DNA of 64,000 bases from Aedes albopictus. Lineage: Eukaryota > Arthropoda > Insecta > Diptera > Culicidae. The notes under the pieces are model-generated. The model made no database searches, was not told where the DNA came from, and worked only from the letters and a program-made list of their open reading frames with translations. Shown here in pieces: positions 1 through 10,745 of the stretch. The stretch covers positions 58,447,254-58,511,253 of the forward strand of contig NC_085138.1 of assembly GCF_035046485.1 (NCBI RefSeq). Reading direction: 5' to 3'. The translations under genes and the position numbers were made by a program. The first letter of the stretch is position 1. Each line of letters begins with the position of its first letter.

Positions 1-1151
1 GTCTTCAGAGAAGTTGTTTGAATTTGTATGCAACAAACAAAAAAATTTGATTAGGGCGGTCCTCGTCTTAACTCAAATCTGGAATAGAACTTTTTAATCT
101 TAAGTCATACGCGATCGAGTTCTTCAGCAAAGTTGTAGGCAATGCTATTTCGAGCAACTTTGCCGAATACGTTGTTTATATAGCTCTTAATTTGAACATA
201 GTAGGTCAATTTGAAGTTTTGAAAAATCGAAAAACTACATATAACTCATACAATTTTAAAGATAGAGCCAAACTGTCTTCGGAAAAAATGTGGGTTTTTA
301 CCATACCTAAAAGTTTCCCATACACGATTTTTTTGTAAAACGTGAAACAAAAGCTTGAAATTGATATTTTGATTCTTAGAGGTACATGCTATGTTTTTTC
401 TAGAAAATAAGAACGATTATATTCTTTAAAAACAAATTATCAATTTCATGCTTTTGTTTCACGTTCTACAAAAAAGTCGTGTATGGAAAACTTTTAGGTA
501 TGGTAAAAACCCACATTTTTTCCGAAGACAGTTTGACTCTATCTTTAAAATTGTATGAGTTATATGTAGTTTTTCAATTTTTTAAGGGGATTTTTGGAGT
601 CGATTTATTCCAATTTAAAAAATAACGTTCTTGTAATTTTTGCTCCAAATTTGGCTTTTTATGTGACCTTCCAAATGCCGCTTGAAGAACTTTTTTTATT
701 TTACCAGCTCCATGAGATATAAGCATTTTAAGACATCGTTGTTTTTGAGTCAAAATTGCCCATAACATTTGAATGACAAGACCTAGCAACATGCAATGTT
801 CAGAATAAATATGCGTCATTACTTGCTCTTCAAATGCTCCGAAGCTCACATCTTCGAAAAAAATCAAGTAAAAAAGTTATTGCGAAAAAAACGTTTTTGG
901 GGGGGGGGGGGGCTCACCCTAAGTCAAAACTTCAAATTGACCTACTATGTTCAAATTAAGAGCTAGATAAACGACGTATTCGGCAAAGTTGCCCGAAATA
1001 GCATTGCCTACAACTTTGCTGAAGAACTCGATCGCGTATGACTTAAAACTAAAAAGTTCTATTCCAGATTTGAGTTAAGACGAGGACCACCCTAATCAAA
1101 AATTTTTGGAAAAGATGCAGCAAACAAATTCAAACAACTTCTCTGAAGACA
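1..1151. mobile_element. Foldback (long terminal inverted repeat) element, possibly complete
   Basis: The first ~225 bases are matched in inverse orientation by ~925-1151: the left end starts GTCTTCAGAGAAGTTGTTTG and the right end finishes with its near-perfect complement CAACTTCTCTGAAGAC. A second inverted pair lies inside: ~235-350 (containing ACTACATATAACTCATAC and CCATACCTAAAAG) mirrors ~435-580. Most of the element can therefore fold into one long stem. No transposase is encoded, and the 97-residue reading frame at 574-867 is incidental. A run of G (about 898-912) sits beside the right arm. The left target duplication cannot be checked because the element begins at the window edge. This is a non-autonomous foldback or MITE-like element; the superfamily is not determined. 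Confidence 0.8.
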
Positions 1152-1311
1152 CCAAACACCTAAAATTAACGAAAACAGAGAAACTGATTTTTTTCCTGCT
1201 AAAACGTGGATTCGGACCATTGTGCATTGCTATATACAGATAGCATAAAAAATAACCCGTTTTGTCCAACTCCAGACAAGGCTTTATAATTGTGCCACCA
1301 GACCTTACCCA

Positions 1312-2180
1312 TTTAAGGGCGCTTTTGATTCAGTTTCCATAAATATATTGTCAGAAAAACTGCACAATAGTGGACTAGCAGGAGCTTTAAACAATTTCTT
1401 GTATAATTTGTCGTCAGCAAAACATATGAGCTTCAATCTTAATGTCTTAACTGACAACTTCCAGAATTAGCTACATGGGCCTACCCCAAGGCTCATGTTT
1501 AACTCCCTTGCTTTATAATTTTTACGTGAAAGACATTGTTAGTTGCTTGGAAGGACAATGCATGCTAAGATAACTTGCAGATGATGCTGTAGTTTCTCTA
1601 TTTAAAAGGCGAACATGCAGAAATGTTGCAAAGACCATTGCAAAATTCCCTAAATAATCTGTCCATTTGGGCAAGAGATTTGGGGATTGAGTTTGCTTCT
1701 CAAAAAACTCAATTGGTGGTGTTTTCTAGAAAGCGGAACCCAGCCCAACTGAAACTCAACCTTTTGGGAATTGAAAACGACCAGTCTTTGACTTCGAAAT
1801 ACCTTGGGGTCTGGTTTGATTCAAAAGGCACTTGGGGTACCCAAATTAAGTATTTATTGAAAAAATGTCAACAAAGGATCAATTTTCTACGCACAATTAC
1901 TGGAACATGGTAGGGTGCTCACCCGAAAGACCTCATAAAACTTTACAAAACGACTATTCTCTCTTTTCTTGAGTATGGCTCTTTCTGTTTCCACTCAGCA
2001 GCAAACTGCCACCTAATAAAATTGGAACGAATTCAATACCGTTGTTTGCGTATTGCCCTCAGCTGTATGTACTCAACGCATAACGCGAGCCTGGAGGTTC
2101 TGGCAGGGGTGAAACCTGTACAGAACCGCTTCTGGAAACTCTCGCTAAGGTTACTCATCAAGTCAAGTGTGGAGTGAGCA
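1312..2180 (+). pseudogene. Reverse transcriptase remnant of the I-type LINE
   Basis: Three frames must be joined. From 1312 the reading KGAFDSVS matches the first conserved RT aspartate motif. From about 1478 a second frame gives GLPQGSCLTPLLYNFYVKDI, the finger/palm motif, and at 1574 LADDAVVS, the catalytic [YFL]xDD box with both aspartates kept. From 1623 a third frame covers 96 residues with FASQKTQLVVFSRKR and KYLGVWFDSKGTWG, typical of the thumb side of LINE RTs, ending in a TAG just after TITGTW. Downstream, without that stop, the same family sequence continues (ILSFLEYGSFCFHSAA, RCLRIALSCM). Frameshifts and stops make it dead. Confidence 0.85.
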
Positions 2181-2383
2181 ACACACTTGTTATTGAAAAC
2201 TTCGAAGAAATGCTCAGTCTGAACACTCAGTCAAAATTTATGAGAATCTATCTTTTCTACATGTCATCTGATATAAGCCTCCCAGGTTATAATCCTCCTC
2301 GTGTACACTTCACCAATGACAGTTCCTCTGTTAAATAAGATCTGTCCATGAAACAAGCTGTTCAGAGAATACCACATCAACTA

Positions 2384-2594
2384 TATATTATATTATATTA
2401 TATTATATTATATTATATTATATTATATTATATTATATTATATTATATTATATTATATTATATTATATTATATTATATTATATTATATTATATTATATTA
2501 TATTATATTATATTATATTATATTATATTATATTATATTATATTATATTATATTATATTATATTATATTATATTATATTATATTATATTATATT
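2384..2594. repeat. (TATTA)n microsatellite, about 42 copies
   Basis: An uninterrupted 5-bp repeat. It sits between the RT thumb remnant and the RNase H remnant of the surrounding LINE, so it either expanded from a short AT-rich site in the element or was brought in later. The 86-residue reading frame across it is a low-complexity artefact. Confidence 0.98.
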
Positions 2595-2599
2595 CCTCG

Positions 2600-3446
2600 C
2601 ATTTTTAACGAAAAGTATCAAAATGTCAATTCCTGTAAGAGATTTTTCACTGATGGGTCTCGCATAAATGGATCCATCTCATCGCCTTCCGAAAACTTCA
2701 GGAACCTTGTTCGGTTTATGTTGCTGAGCAGGCAGCAATCAACTTCGCTTTGGGCATGATTTCCAACATGCCCGCAGACCATTTCTTCATCTTCCCGGAT
2801 AGTCTTAATTCTTTTGAGGTCGATGAAACCGGTAAAACATCCTTCTTACTTTCTCACAAAAATAAGGGAGCAGATGGGTGCACTGGTCGAAAGATCATAC
2901 AAGTTGTATGGGTCCCCTCACATTGCTCAATTTATGGCAATTAGAAGGAGGACTCTCTCGCAAAGGTGGGCGCACAGGACGGCGAGATCTATGATAGAAG
3001 AATTTCACACGATGATTTTTTCCATTCAGTTCATCAGAGTTCTCTTCACAGTTAGCAACATGATTGGTGAGATGGCCAGCTGGGACGGTGGCTACATTCC
3101 ATTATTCCTAATGTTTCTTTGCGAGCGTGGCATTATGGTTTGGACGCAGGTCGAGACATCATACGCGTGATGTCATGTCCAACCACTACTCGCTAGGCGC
3201 ACATTTGCATAGAATAAACCTTGCGCTCGACAATCTGTGTACTAAGTGCGGTTCCAGTTATGATGACATCGATCACGTTGTTTGGCAATGCCCGGATAAT
3301 GACGTTCCAGAGCACTACTATTGGATGCCCCTGAGGCCCGAGGTAGACAACCCTTTGTCCCAGTAAGGGATGTGTTGGGAACCCGCGATCACCCTTATAT
3401 GCACGCCATTCACGTGTTTCTTCGAGTTTCTGATATAAAAGTTTAA
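2600..3446 (+). pseudogene. RNase H and C-terminal zinc-knuckle remnant of the I-type LINE
   Basis: After the microsatellite, PRIFNEKYQNVNSCKRFFTD leads into the first RNase H aspartate (FFTDGSRING, codon at 2652). Further on are VAEQAAINFALGM (catalytic Glu), IFPDSL (third acidic residue, usually SDSL) and VVWVPSHCSIYGN (His), followed by an in-frame TAG where GNEKADSLAKVGA would be expected. From 3127 another frame gives NHYSLGAHLHRINLAL and CTKCGSSYDDIDHVVWQC, a CxxC-x8-H-x4-C knuckle. The family reading then ends VFLRVSDIKV with TAA at 3444-3446. Several frameshifts; not functional. Confidence 0.85.
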
Positions 3447-3835
3447 TTCGCTTGTGTTTTCTCCCCCAGTTCTTTTTCTTTATTTTGTCCTCTTTGTGTT
3501 CACAAGTTAGTCCTGGCCATTCGGAAGAACAACCCACGCAACAAATTGGTACCAACACCAGAAGGCGTCGAGCACTCTACAAAAGGCGCAGTATCCCCGG
3601 ATGAGTTCCTCAGATACCCATTAGCCAATCCTTTCCTTGCCCATCCTTGAAAAAATTTGACCTCCTAACCTCGAGTTGCCACGAGTACGTTGGCCTCCAC
3701 CCAGAACTAATCACTACAATTAAAAAGTTATTGATTTGTATTTAAACATAACAAAAAGAATCTCGGCTCCGTAAAGCGTTATACGCGATTGAGCCACCAA
3801 TAAATGAACTATTTAAAAAAACCTTACCCAACTTC

Positions 3836-5880
3836 ATCTTGCTGCAAAAGCTTGTGAAACATCAAACGCAAAAATGTTGAACAAGCTGTGTAGATCGGCC
3901 AATAGATTCTTCGTCACAGCTTCTAACTGAAACAGTGTTTTTTAAACAGCTACGAAGCGCTGCTATTTTGTGTATTTGGCAACGTACTGTATAAAAACAG
4001 CTGTTTTATTGGTTGGGACACTTATTCAGTTTTCACATCTTGCGGCAAATCTTACGGAGTTGGATTAAAGTGCAATAAAAGCAATCCAAATAATTTCACA
4101 GCACAGAGATGGATAGCTGTAAAGCATTTGTGTTGTAGCTATATATCGTGCTTAAAGTTTGTTTTGACAATCTTGTTTACATCCGACAAGCCATATACAA
4201 ACAGTTGCTTTATTACAGCTTCTAGCTGTAATGATTTCGCATAACGGCCTTCAAAGTACACTGTATAGTAGCAACTGATTTGTTAGTGGGGACTCCTATT
4301 CGATTTGTTCAAGTTTTCACAACTTCCGGGAAAGATGAAATAGAGTGCAGTAAAGACAGCCCCAATGATAAGTGATTGCTTTCTAAAAACCGAGTTTGGT
4401 AGCTGTCCAGTGCTTGTTTTGCAGCCGTGTATAAGCTTATGGTTTATGTTTGACTAGCTTCCCTTTTATTCAGCGTTGACTGCTTCAATTCGATTGTTAC
4501 ACAACAGAGAGCAAATGACTGGAGCTTATAGCTTTTAAGACTCTTAAAAGCTGATTATATAACATGAACAGAAGATCTTATAACACGATTCATTGGCCTC
4601 GGCGTGCAAATGCTTACATTGCATGCATTTATAGACTCACGATTCGCAAATATTATTGATGATTATTTCTCGTTAGAGCAGTCCATGTCCGATTACACTC
4701 AGCTGACATCACATATGGACCTTCACAGTCATTCAATCTTTTGAACCAATCATTCTTTGGTGTACATCGCCATTCGAATTGCTTCAACCGTAAAGGTTTC
4801 CGCATGAACTTGTTAATTGCGTCCTCCGTTCGGCGGCAGTGCAACTGCCCAGCCCGCCATATGTTTATGCAAGCAGGCATCTGCACTTCGTGACGTAACC
4901 ATAAATATTGATTGCAAAAATATCACCACCTAGCAAATAATTTCCACAAACAATGCGCACACATTTCATTGAAAGTTTTCTTCCAAACGGCAGCAGCACC
5001 GCAACCGGATCGGTCGGGTGACATTTCATTGAGAATGCATGATTTACTGGGTTGCGCGGTCGCCCATTGAAAGCAATATTTGGCACACGCTTCCAGAAAA
5101 ATTGAATGAACGCGTGCTCGCTTGGTTTTACCAACAGACAACAACATGAGAGCTTTTCCGTTTTGGCGGCGGCACCGTGGCCCAAAAAAGTTTGTAATCG
5201 TTCCAATTGTTTTGAGGCTTAAATGTGTATGTTGTACAACCGTATGCCTAGATGTGTTGTGCCCAAATCAGCAATTCAGTTTAGAACGCAAGCATAATTC
5301 GGCGCTTTATGGATCGTGAAGGTAAATGCGGTTCGGCCAGTGCGGTAAATTTGCCCCGATATAGCTAACACTGAATTACCGTAAATTGGGGAGAATTAAT
5401 CTCTTTAAAAATGTTAGAGTATAATAATACAAAATCTCGACCATATCAGTGATTACGAATAATCGCTAAAATAGAAAATAACAATTTAGATTCAGAAGCG
5501 TCATCAAATTGTCCTCGATTTACGGTATTCAAGAGGAAATCCGATGCTTATTCCAAACTAAACCGAGGCGGTGAGTGAGTAATTAATGCTAAACGGAACT
5601 CATTATGGATTGGATAACGACGACGGCGACGGCGGGTGGTTAGAGGAGGCTGCTGTTGCCGGTTGTATTTTCGCTGTTTGATTGAAATGCTTATTATTGT
5701 AAATGAGCCAACAACACTTGAACATGTGAATGGTTTTATGACTTGTTTATACGCCGACAAGTGTTAATTGGGTCAAGCGGTGCAATCGAGCGGAAGTGTA
5801 ATTTGGATTTGGTTGAAAAATATAATCGCACAGTAACTGGAAAAGATAATTGATCCTATGAATTTGCTGAAAAAATACAT
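3836..5880. other. No gene seen; diverged internal duplication in first part
   Basis: Apart from the ~280-bp diverged tandem duplication listed separately (3855-4440), this stretch shows only short reading frames with no recognisable domain. A 113-residue minus frame at 4865-5206 is cysteine- and tryptophan-rich by composition and matches nothing I know. About 5610-5640 holds a short CGACGGCGA-rich run. Confidence 0.5.
3855..4440. repeat. Diverged tandem duplication, period about 280 bp
   Basis: Landmarks recur in the same order about 270-280 bp apart: CACTTATTCAGTTTTCACATCTTGCGG near 4020 (shortened: TTCAGTTTTCACATCTTGCG) against TTCAAGTTTTCACAACTTCC near 4310; GTGCAATAAAAGCAATCC near 4070 against GTGCAGTAAAGACAGCC near 4350; and AGCTGTAAAGCATTTGTGTT near 4115 against AGCTGTCCAGTGCTTGTTTT near 4400. 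Identity is low, so the copies are old. Confidence 0.6.
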
Positions 5881-5881
5881 A

Positions 5882-6094
5882 GGGCCTTGTACCATTTGGA
5901 CAGGTGTACCTATTTTGAGCACTTGCCGCCTTAACTAAGTCAATTTCAAACCGATTGATTTCAATTTTTGTATAGAATTAGGCACGTGCAGTATATAACT
6001 CTATACAAAAATTCGAATCAATCGATTTGAAACTGACTTAGTTATAGCGGCAAGTGCCCAAAATAGGTACACCTGCCCAAATGGTACAAGACCC
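5882..6094. mobile_element. MITE with ~95-bp inverted repeats and TA target duplication
   Basis: The left arm GGGCCTTGTACCATTTGG... and the right arm ...AAATGGTACAAGACCC are inverted copies over about 95 bp, leaving a short loop around 5980-5995. TA is present on both sides (5880-5881 and 6095-6096), the signature of Tc1/mariner-type insertion. A second, more diverged member of the same family is at 34681-34885. No coding capacity. Confidence 0.88.
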
Positions 6095-6096
6095 TA

Positions 6097-8040
6097 CCCA
6101 GTCTACCGTTAGGCGACGAGCATTGAATTTATTTTTAATCAAAGGTTCCGTCTAACGAGATAAGAAAAGAGAAAATGTTCTTAACCACGCAAAGTCAGAC
6201 CTGATCTTTTCCGATTGGAAAAAGGAATACACAAGCAAGTTACACGTTGATCCTTTTATCAGCCCCATCCTTACGTCCGACCACGGTACCTAGGTACCAC
6301 CCATGGTAGCACTACTCGGAAACGAACCCACACAGCAAATACCATTCCTTTCATTTAGCTGGAAATCCCATATTCCAACCAGGAGAGTTCACTAGAGCAT
6401 AAGATTGAAATCTTTTTTTTTTTTTGCATACTTCATTTTGCCGGTTGCACGGGAAATATGGGAATATGGTTTTAAATGCGCTCATGAGGTTTAATGACAA
6501 ACCCCGTGAATATTTTAAAAAGTAATCTAGCATGCTCATAAGGTTTGCTGATTAGTGGTAACGTATGTTGTCTGCCATGTGTTTCCAAGGAGTATATCAA
6601 ATAAATGGAGACGCTTGGTAGATAATGACATATGTACATATAACACAAATCACTAGCATTAGTCTATTTCATATCACAAAAATGAAGAAAAAGCATTTGC
6701 TTTTTCACCTCCGTATGTAGAAAACATTGATGCTTTTCTGCTACCTGTTTGAATTATCGGAAAAAGAGTTTAAAAATACGAAGTTTAATCCACGTTCCCT
6801 CACAAGACAGACGGAAGGGCAGCTCTGCAGTCAATATGGATTCATCCCTTTCCGGTAGCACAACAGCATATAACTTGCGACCCAGCGAATGGTGGCGTTC
6901 CTTTAGGAATAAATGCTACCCTCACCTCTCCATTCTGCGGAACATAAAATTCAATTTGCAATGCTGAACGTTCTACTATCTTTGGCATTTATTTTCTTAC
7001 CGAATGTAACACCGTAGCTTACGTTTATCCTTTTATTTTGCACATTGTATTCTTTCTGGAAAATAATTAAAACATTTTGCTTGTTTTTGATAACCATTAG
7101 GGTAGATATTTACTTCGTCATATGCGATAATCCCCATCATATCAGATGGAAAATAGTCAATAATCAAAGATATTCCAACTAATCTATGTCACTGAATTAC
7201 TAGATTAAAAAAACAGACGTAGACTATAAATAATCAGCCTTTATTGCGCCGGAAATCGAATAATTACGCAAAATTTCACGATCCAATTTCACTCCCCTTA
7301 CGATTTCCAAAGCAACAGAATTCCATTCAAGATTTCTTCAAGAGATCCTTCGCGGTTCCTCCACAAATTCGTTCCGGGAGTTTTTTCTGAGACTCCCAGA
7401 AGCGTTTGATGATATCTTCCGGGGCTTTATTAACCCGTTAACACCCAAGGTGTCTCACAATTTAAATCCTGAAATAAATTTGTTATTAAACGTCAAGTTC
7501 CAATGAATATGAATGAATTTGACAAAAAAATAAAAGTCTATGGTGTAGTTCCAAACAAATTGTAGGTTCATTGTAGGTCCTCAATATCTGATTGTTTTCT
7601 CGAGTTCTATTTCAGCACAACTTCTATGCTATCGTTATATTCTGATCCGTATAGATACAATACAGCTCTAAACAAGTGAGAGAGATGATAACCACTCAAT
7701 AAGAATAGAAAAAGGACTTATAAATTGGGGCAGAAATATAACCCGATATACGCCTAAAAGTATGCAATGTAAGGTCATTGTAATTCCATGTAGTTTCGAC
7801 TGCAATGTTCAACATTTCTCAAATATATTTTTTAAACAAATCAAATAAAGAGTGCTCACTATGTGTAGCATAACCAAACGTTAAAATACGGTAGAAGTTA
7901 GATTTTACACAGATAATAATTTTCAATAAAGTAATTGAGTTTTTCCTTCAGTACGCCACAAACTCTCTTTACGTACACACCATACGTAAACTTTTGCATG
8001 TTTTAAAAAGAAAATCGTGTTAAGTACTGCTCTTTTTAAT
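6097..8040. other. No gene seen
   Basis: AT-rich sequence without recognisable coding or repeat structure, except a short degenerate GATTTCTTCAAGAGATCC-type tract at about 7315-7440. Reading frames here stay under 75 residues and match nothing I know. Confidence 0.4.
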
Positions 8041-8290
8041 TTGTATCCTTTGACAGATACGTATTTTGATCTCAACTATAAGGTCGTCTTCAGTGTCTAG
8101 TACCGCCTTTTCGATGGTACGTGGTCGCCCAGAAGTAAAGGAGGTGAAAGTTGCTGCGGTGATCGAAATTATCTGAGGATGGCTGAAACAGTAAGCCGAA
8201 ATGTCACAACGTTATATCAGTAGTTTTCATTGGCTCACCGAGAAACATCAATAAAACAGTTAAAATCAGTTAAATAACGGTGATTAACAC
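8041..8290. repeat. Repeat with two opposed CTGANGA...GAAA hairpin motifs
   Basis: On the minus strand CTGAAGA (8087-8093) is followed by a GACC/GATC-type stem and AAAA; on the plus strand CTGAGGA (8173-8179), a GGCT/AGCC stem and GAAA (8198-8201) follow. The 3' part runs into AATAAAACAGTTAAAATCAG. I recognise the segment as a common mosquito interspersed repeat but cannot name the family. The hammerhead-like reading is given under findings. Confidence 0.55.
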
Positions 8291-8361
8291 ATCCAATTAA
8301 TTTAGAATTACTTACAAAAGTCTGAAAACGCTGGGGGGAAGAACATTCCTGGTAGAAATCC

Positions 8362-8766
8362 CTGAAGAGTCCGCCATCTCGGATTTCAAAATGGCATCGG
8401 ATATTCGTTTTTGAGTTCTACTCATGAAGCCCGATCGATGGATTTCCATATTGTATGGTATCATAGCTCAAACTTCCATTCCATCGCCGCCATCTTAGAT
8501 ATGTTCTACCATCTTGAATTTCGAAATAGAGTCAAATATCGATTTTTGACTTCCACCCATGAAGTCCGATCGATAGATACCCATATTGTATGGTATCATA
8601 GCTCAAACTACCATTCCATGGCCGCAATTTTTGCTATGGTCCGCTATCTTGGATTTCAAAATGGCGTTGGATATTCATTGTTGAATTCTACTTATGAAGC
8701 CCGATTGATAGATACCCATATTGCATAGTATCCGAAGCAGCATTGCCGTTAAAAAGCATATATTCT
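8362..8766. repeat. Three-copy 135-bp tandem repeat
   Basis: The landmark GAAG[CT]CCGAT[CT]GAT[AG]GAT recurs at 8426, 8561 and 8696, exactly 135 bp apart. Each unit also carries CCATATTG[TC]AT[GA]GTAT and a CCGCCATCTTGGATTTCAAAATGG-like segment (shortened: ATCTTGGATTTCAAAATGG). Because 135 is a multiple of three, a 105-residue open frame with a 45-residue internal repeat appears at 8411-8728; I do not consider it a gene. Confidence 0.9.
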
Positions 8767-8837
8767 GGAGTTTTGATTGCCATCTTGGAACCTGTGCCGC
8801 CATCTTGAATTCCAATACCCCTACTACCACCTCCACA

Positions 8838-8938
8838 TCCTAAGGAATGTGTATGTATGTGTATATACATACGTACATACATATGAAAATACAAATAGAC
8901 AAACATACAAACATATAAACATACAATCATAAATACAT
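8838..8938. repeat. Degenerate TATG/CATA microsatellite
   Basis: Starts as GTGTATGTATGTGTATATAC and turns into ACATAC/AAACATAC units on the same strand. Confidence 0.85.
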
Positions 8939-9289
8939 CGACTTTTGTATGTATTGATTAACAACTCTGCCGAAGAAATGAACTAAAAAATAATTTACCA
9001 TTGTCAAGATTCCAGGGAAATAATGTTTTTTCGGATTGGAAATGAAGCTCATAGATCGTGACAATATTTAATCTTTGCAGCATCGTTTACGCCACCTAGT
9101 GAATCAATCACAAACTATATTGTCCACTTGAGCAAGGTAAGGGTGTGGAGAACATATTCTCTGAAGAAAGTATTCTCAAATTTGGCGTAATTCTGGAGAT
9201 ATCCACATCAAAAGGACTGTACTATTTATAGGACGCTGGGCTTTTGGAGCATCTGTCTTATAAATAGGACGCTGGGCGTATATGGGTTA
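8939..9289. other. No gene seen; short duplicated phrase
   Basis: The phrase TATAGGACGCTGGGC occurs twice, near 9217-9241 and again near 9256-9271, about 35 bp apart. Otherwise nothing recognisable. Confidence 0.4.
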
Positions 9290-9400
9290 AGGATTTCTTC
9301 AGAAGTTCCCTCTGGGGTTTTTCCAGAAGCTTCTTCTGAAATTTTTATCAAAAGCTCTTGATGATATTATTGAATATCATCAAAAGCTCTTGCCAGGATC
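9290..9400. repeat. Degenerate GGAATTCC-type simple repeat, short tract
   Basis: Runs of TTCTTCAGAAGTTCC-like units. It includes a small inverted pair, CAAAAGCTCTTGATGATATT and GAATATCATCAAAAGCTCTTG. Belongs to the same low-complexity family as 9940-10745. Confidence 0.6.
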
Positions 9401-9939
9401 AGGGTCGTGCAATTTCGAAAGGAAAACATGACGTACGACGGCTGTAGCAAATCGTTTCCCATGCGAACGGACTGCTGTGATGCTTCATCTCTCACCCAGC
9501 AACACACTCGTTCGTTGCTGCTACAGAAACAAGTGTGTATGAAACATGGGATGATACACTTGGATTTTCGTTTCATTTATGAGTCATTGAAATACTTCAA
9601 CATGCTAAAAACACTATTCAAACCACATTTTTAAATAGTGGTGCACGCCAATAGAATGATAATTATGTTTTATGAAAGAGGCTAACAAATTCGACCACTT
9701 AAATCCAATTACCCGGCGCCCGTAACCATTGAGAGACTAGCGCGCACCAGTGAGACACTAATGCTCTGACGGGTGAAGCACAAGCAATGCGACCGGGTGG
9801 GAGGCTACCGAGTGCTACGATGAGTGGAAAAGTTTTTTTTAACGACCGAGTCATTAGAAAAATGTATGAAACACTTGAAGTGACTCATTCAAATGTTGCA
9901 TGAAAGTGTATCATTGAAACGAAATTGTACGCCCCTGGC
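9401..9939. other. No gene seen
   Basis: Overlapping short frames on both strands (75 and 69 residues) with no recognised motif. CGTTTCATT...AATGAAACG-like phrases recur near 9570 and 9910, so part may be an unclassified repeat. Confidence 0.35.
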
Positions 9940-10745
9940 CAGGATTCCTCCAGGAAGTATTCCCGGGATTCTTCCTGAGTTTCTTTCCTGGATTTCTCAT
10001 TATTTACGATATTTCTCTAGTACTACTCCTTCTAGGAAAGAGTTCCCAAAGTGATCCCAGAAAAAGTTCTCGGAGAAGTCCACGAAAGAGTTCAGGAAGA
10101 AATTCCAGAAACAATTTCTGAAAGAAGTCCAGGAGAAGTTCCCAGGGGAATCCCTGAAGAAATTCTCGGAAGAATCCCGGAAGGAGTTATTGGAGGATTC
10201 CCGGAAGGAGTACCAGGTGATATTACCGAAGGAATATCGGAAGGAAAGCTTTAAACTAGCCTAGACGTAGTTCCAGGAAGAATTCCAGAAGGAGTTTCTA
10301 GTGGGAAAATTTTGCAGCAATACTCAAACAAATTTTCGTCAGGGCACTTATAGGATTCCTAGAAAAAATCCTGGAAGGAACTGCAGGAGGAATCTCGCAT
10401 GAAATTGCTGGAGGGAATCTGTGACGGAATTTTGGAAGCAATTTCAGAAAGAATCAGAGAGAATTTCAATCCTCGAAAGACCATCAAGTGTAATCCTGGG
10501 TGAAATTGCTGGAGTTTCCAGGAATACTTTCTGGAAGTCCATCAAAATTTCTAACAAATTTTCAAAAAAAAAAAAAAATGGGAGAATCTTGGGTGGAATT
10601 CCTGGAGGATAACCGGAACTCATTGGGAAATCACAGAATAAATCTCTTGAAGTCCCAGAAGTAAACTTTGAAGGAATCCTGAAAAGAGTTTCTCGAGGAA
10701 TCTCAGATGGAAACTTTCATGAATCTCAGAAGGAATCCGCAGGCT
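9940..10745. repeat. Degenerate GGAATTCC-type simple-repeat array
   Basis: Built from 9-18-bp variants of GGAAT[TC]CC, GAAGGAGTT and AGGAATCC[CT]. Periodicity close to a multiple of three leaves an open frame at 10051-10254 with repeated [IV]PE[EG]-type residues, which looks protein-like but reflects the repeat. Orientation is mainly GGAGGAA on the plus strand. It contains a 13-base A run near 10566-10579. Confidence 0.85.

Larger units (their letters stand above)
1180..3835 (+). mobile_element. Decayed I-type (I/Loner-like) non-LTR retrotransposon, 5'-truncated
   Basis: In order along the plus strand are a reverse transcriptase remnant, a connection region, an RNase H remnant, a cysteine/histidine C-terminal region and a 3' untranslated stretch that ends near an A-rich segment at ~3820-3835. 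Frames shift at least twice and stops interrupt it. The upstream half (endonuclease and gag-like ORF1) is missing. The RT/RNase H order and the C-terminal CxxC...H...C motif fit the I/LOA/R1 group of LINEs. Assignment to the I clade is by resemblance to mosquito elements I remember and is an inference. It is not functional. Confidence 0.8.

Noticed and set aside
2348..2608. 86-codon frame (YYIIL)n
   Set aside because: Translation of the TATTA microsatellite.
10051..10254. 67-codon Glu/Pro/Gly-periodic frame
   Set aside because: Periodicity comes from the degenerate GGAATTCC array; similar pseudo-proteins occur in every such tract.
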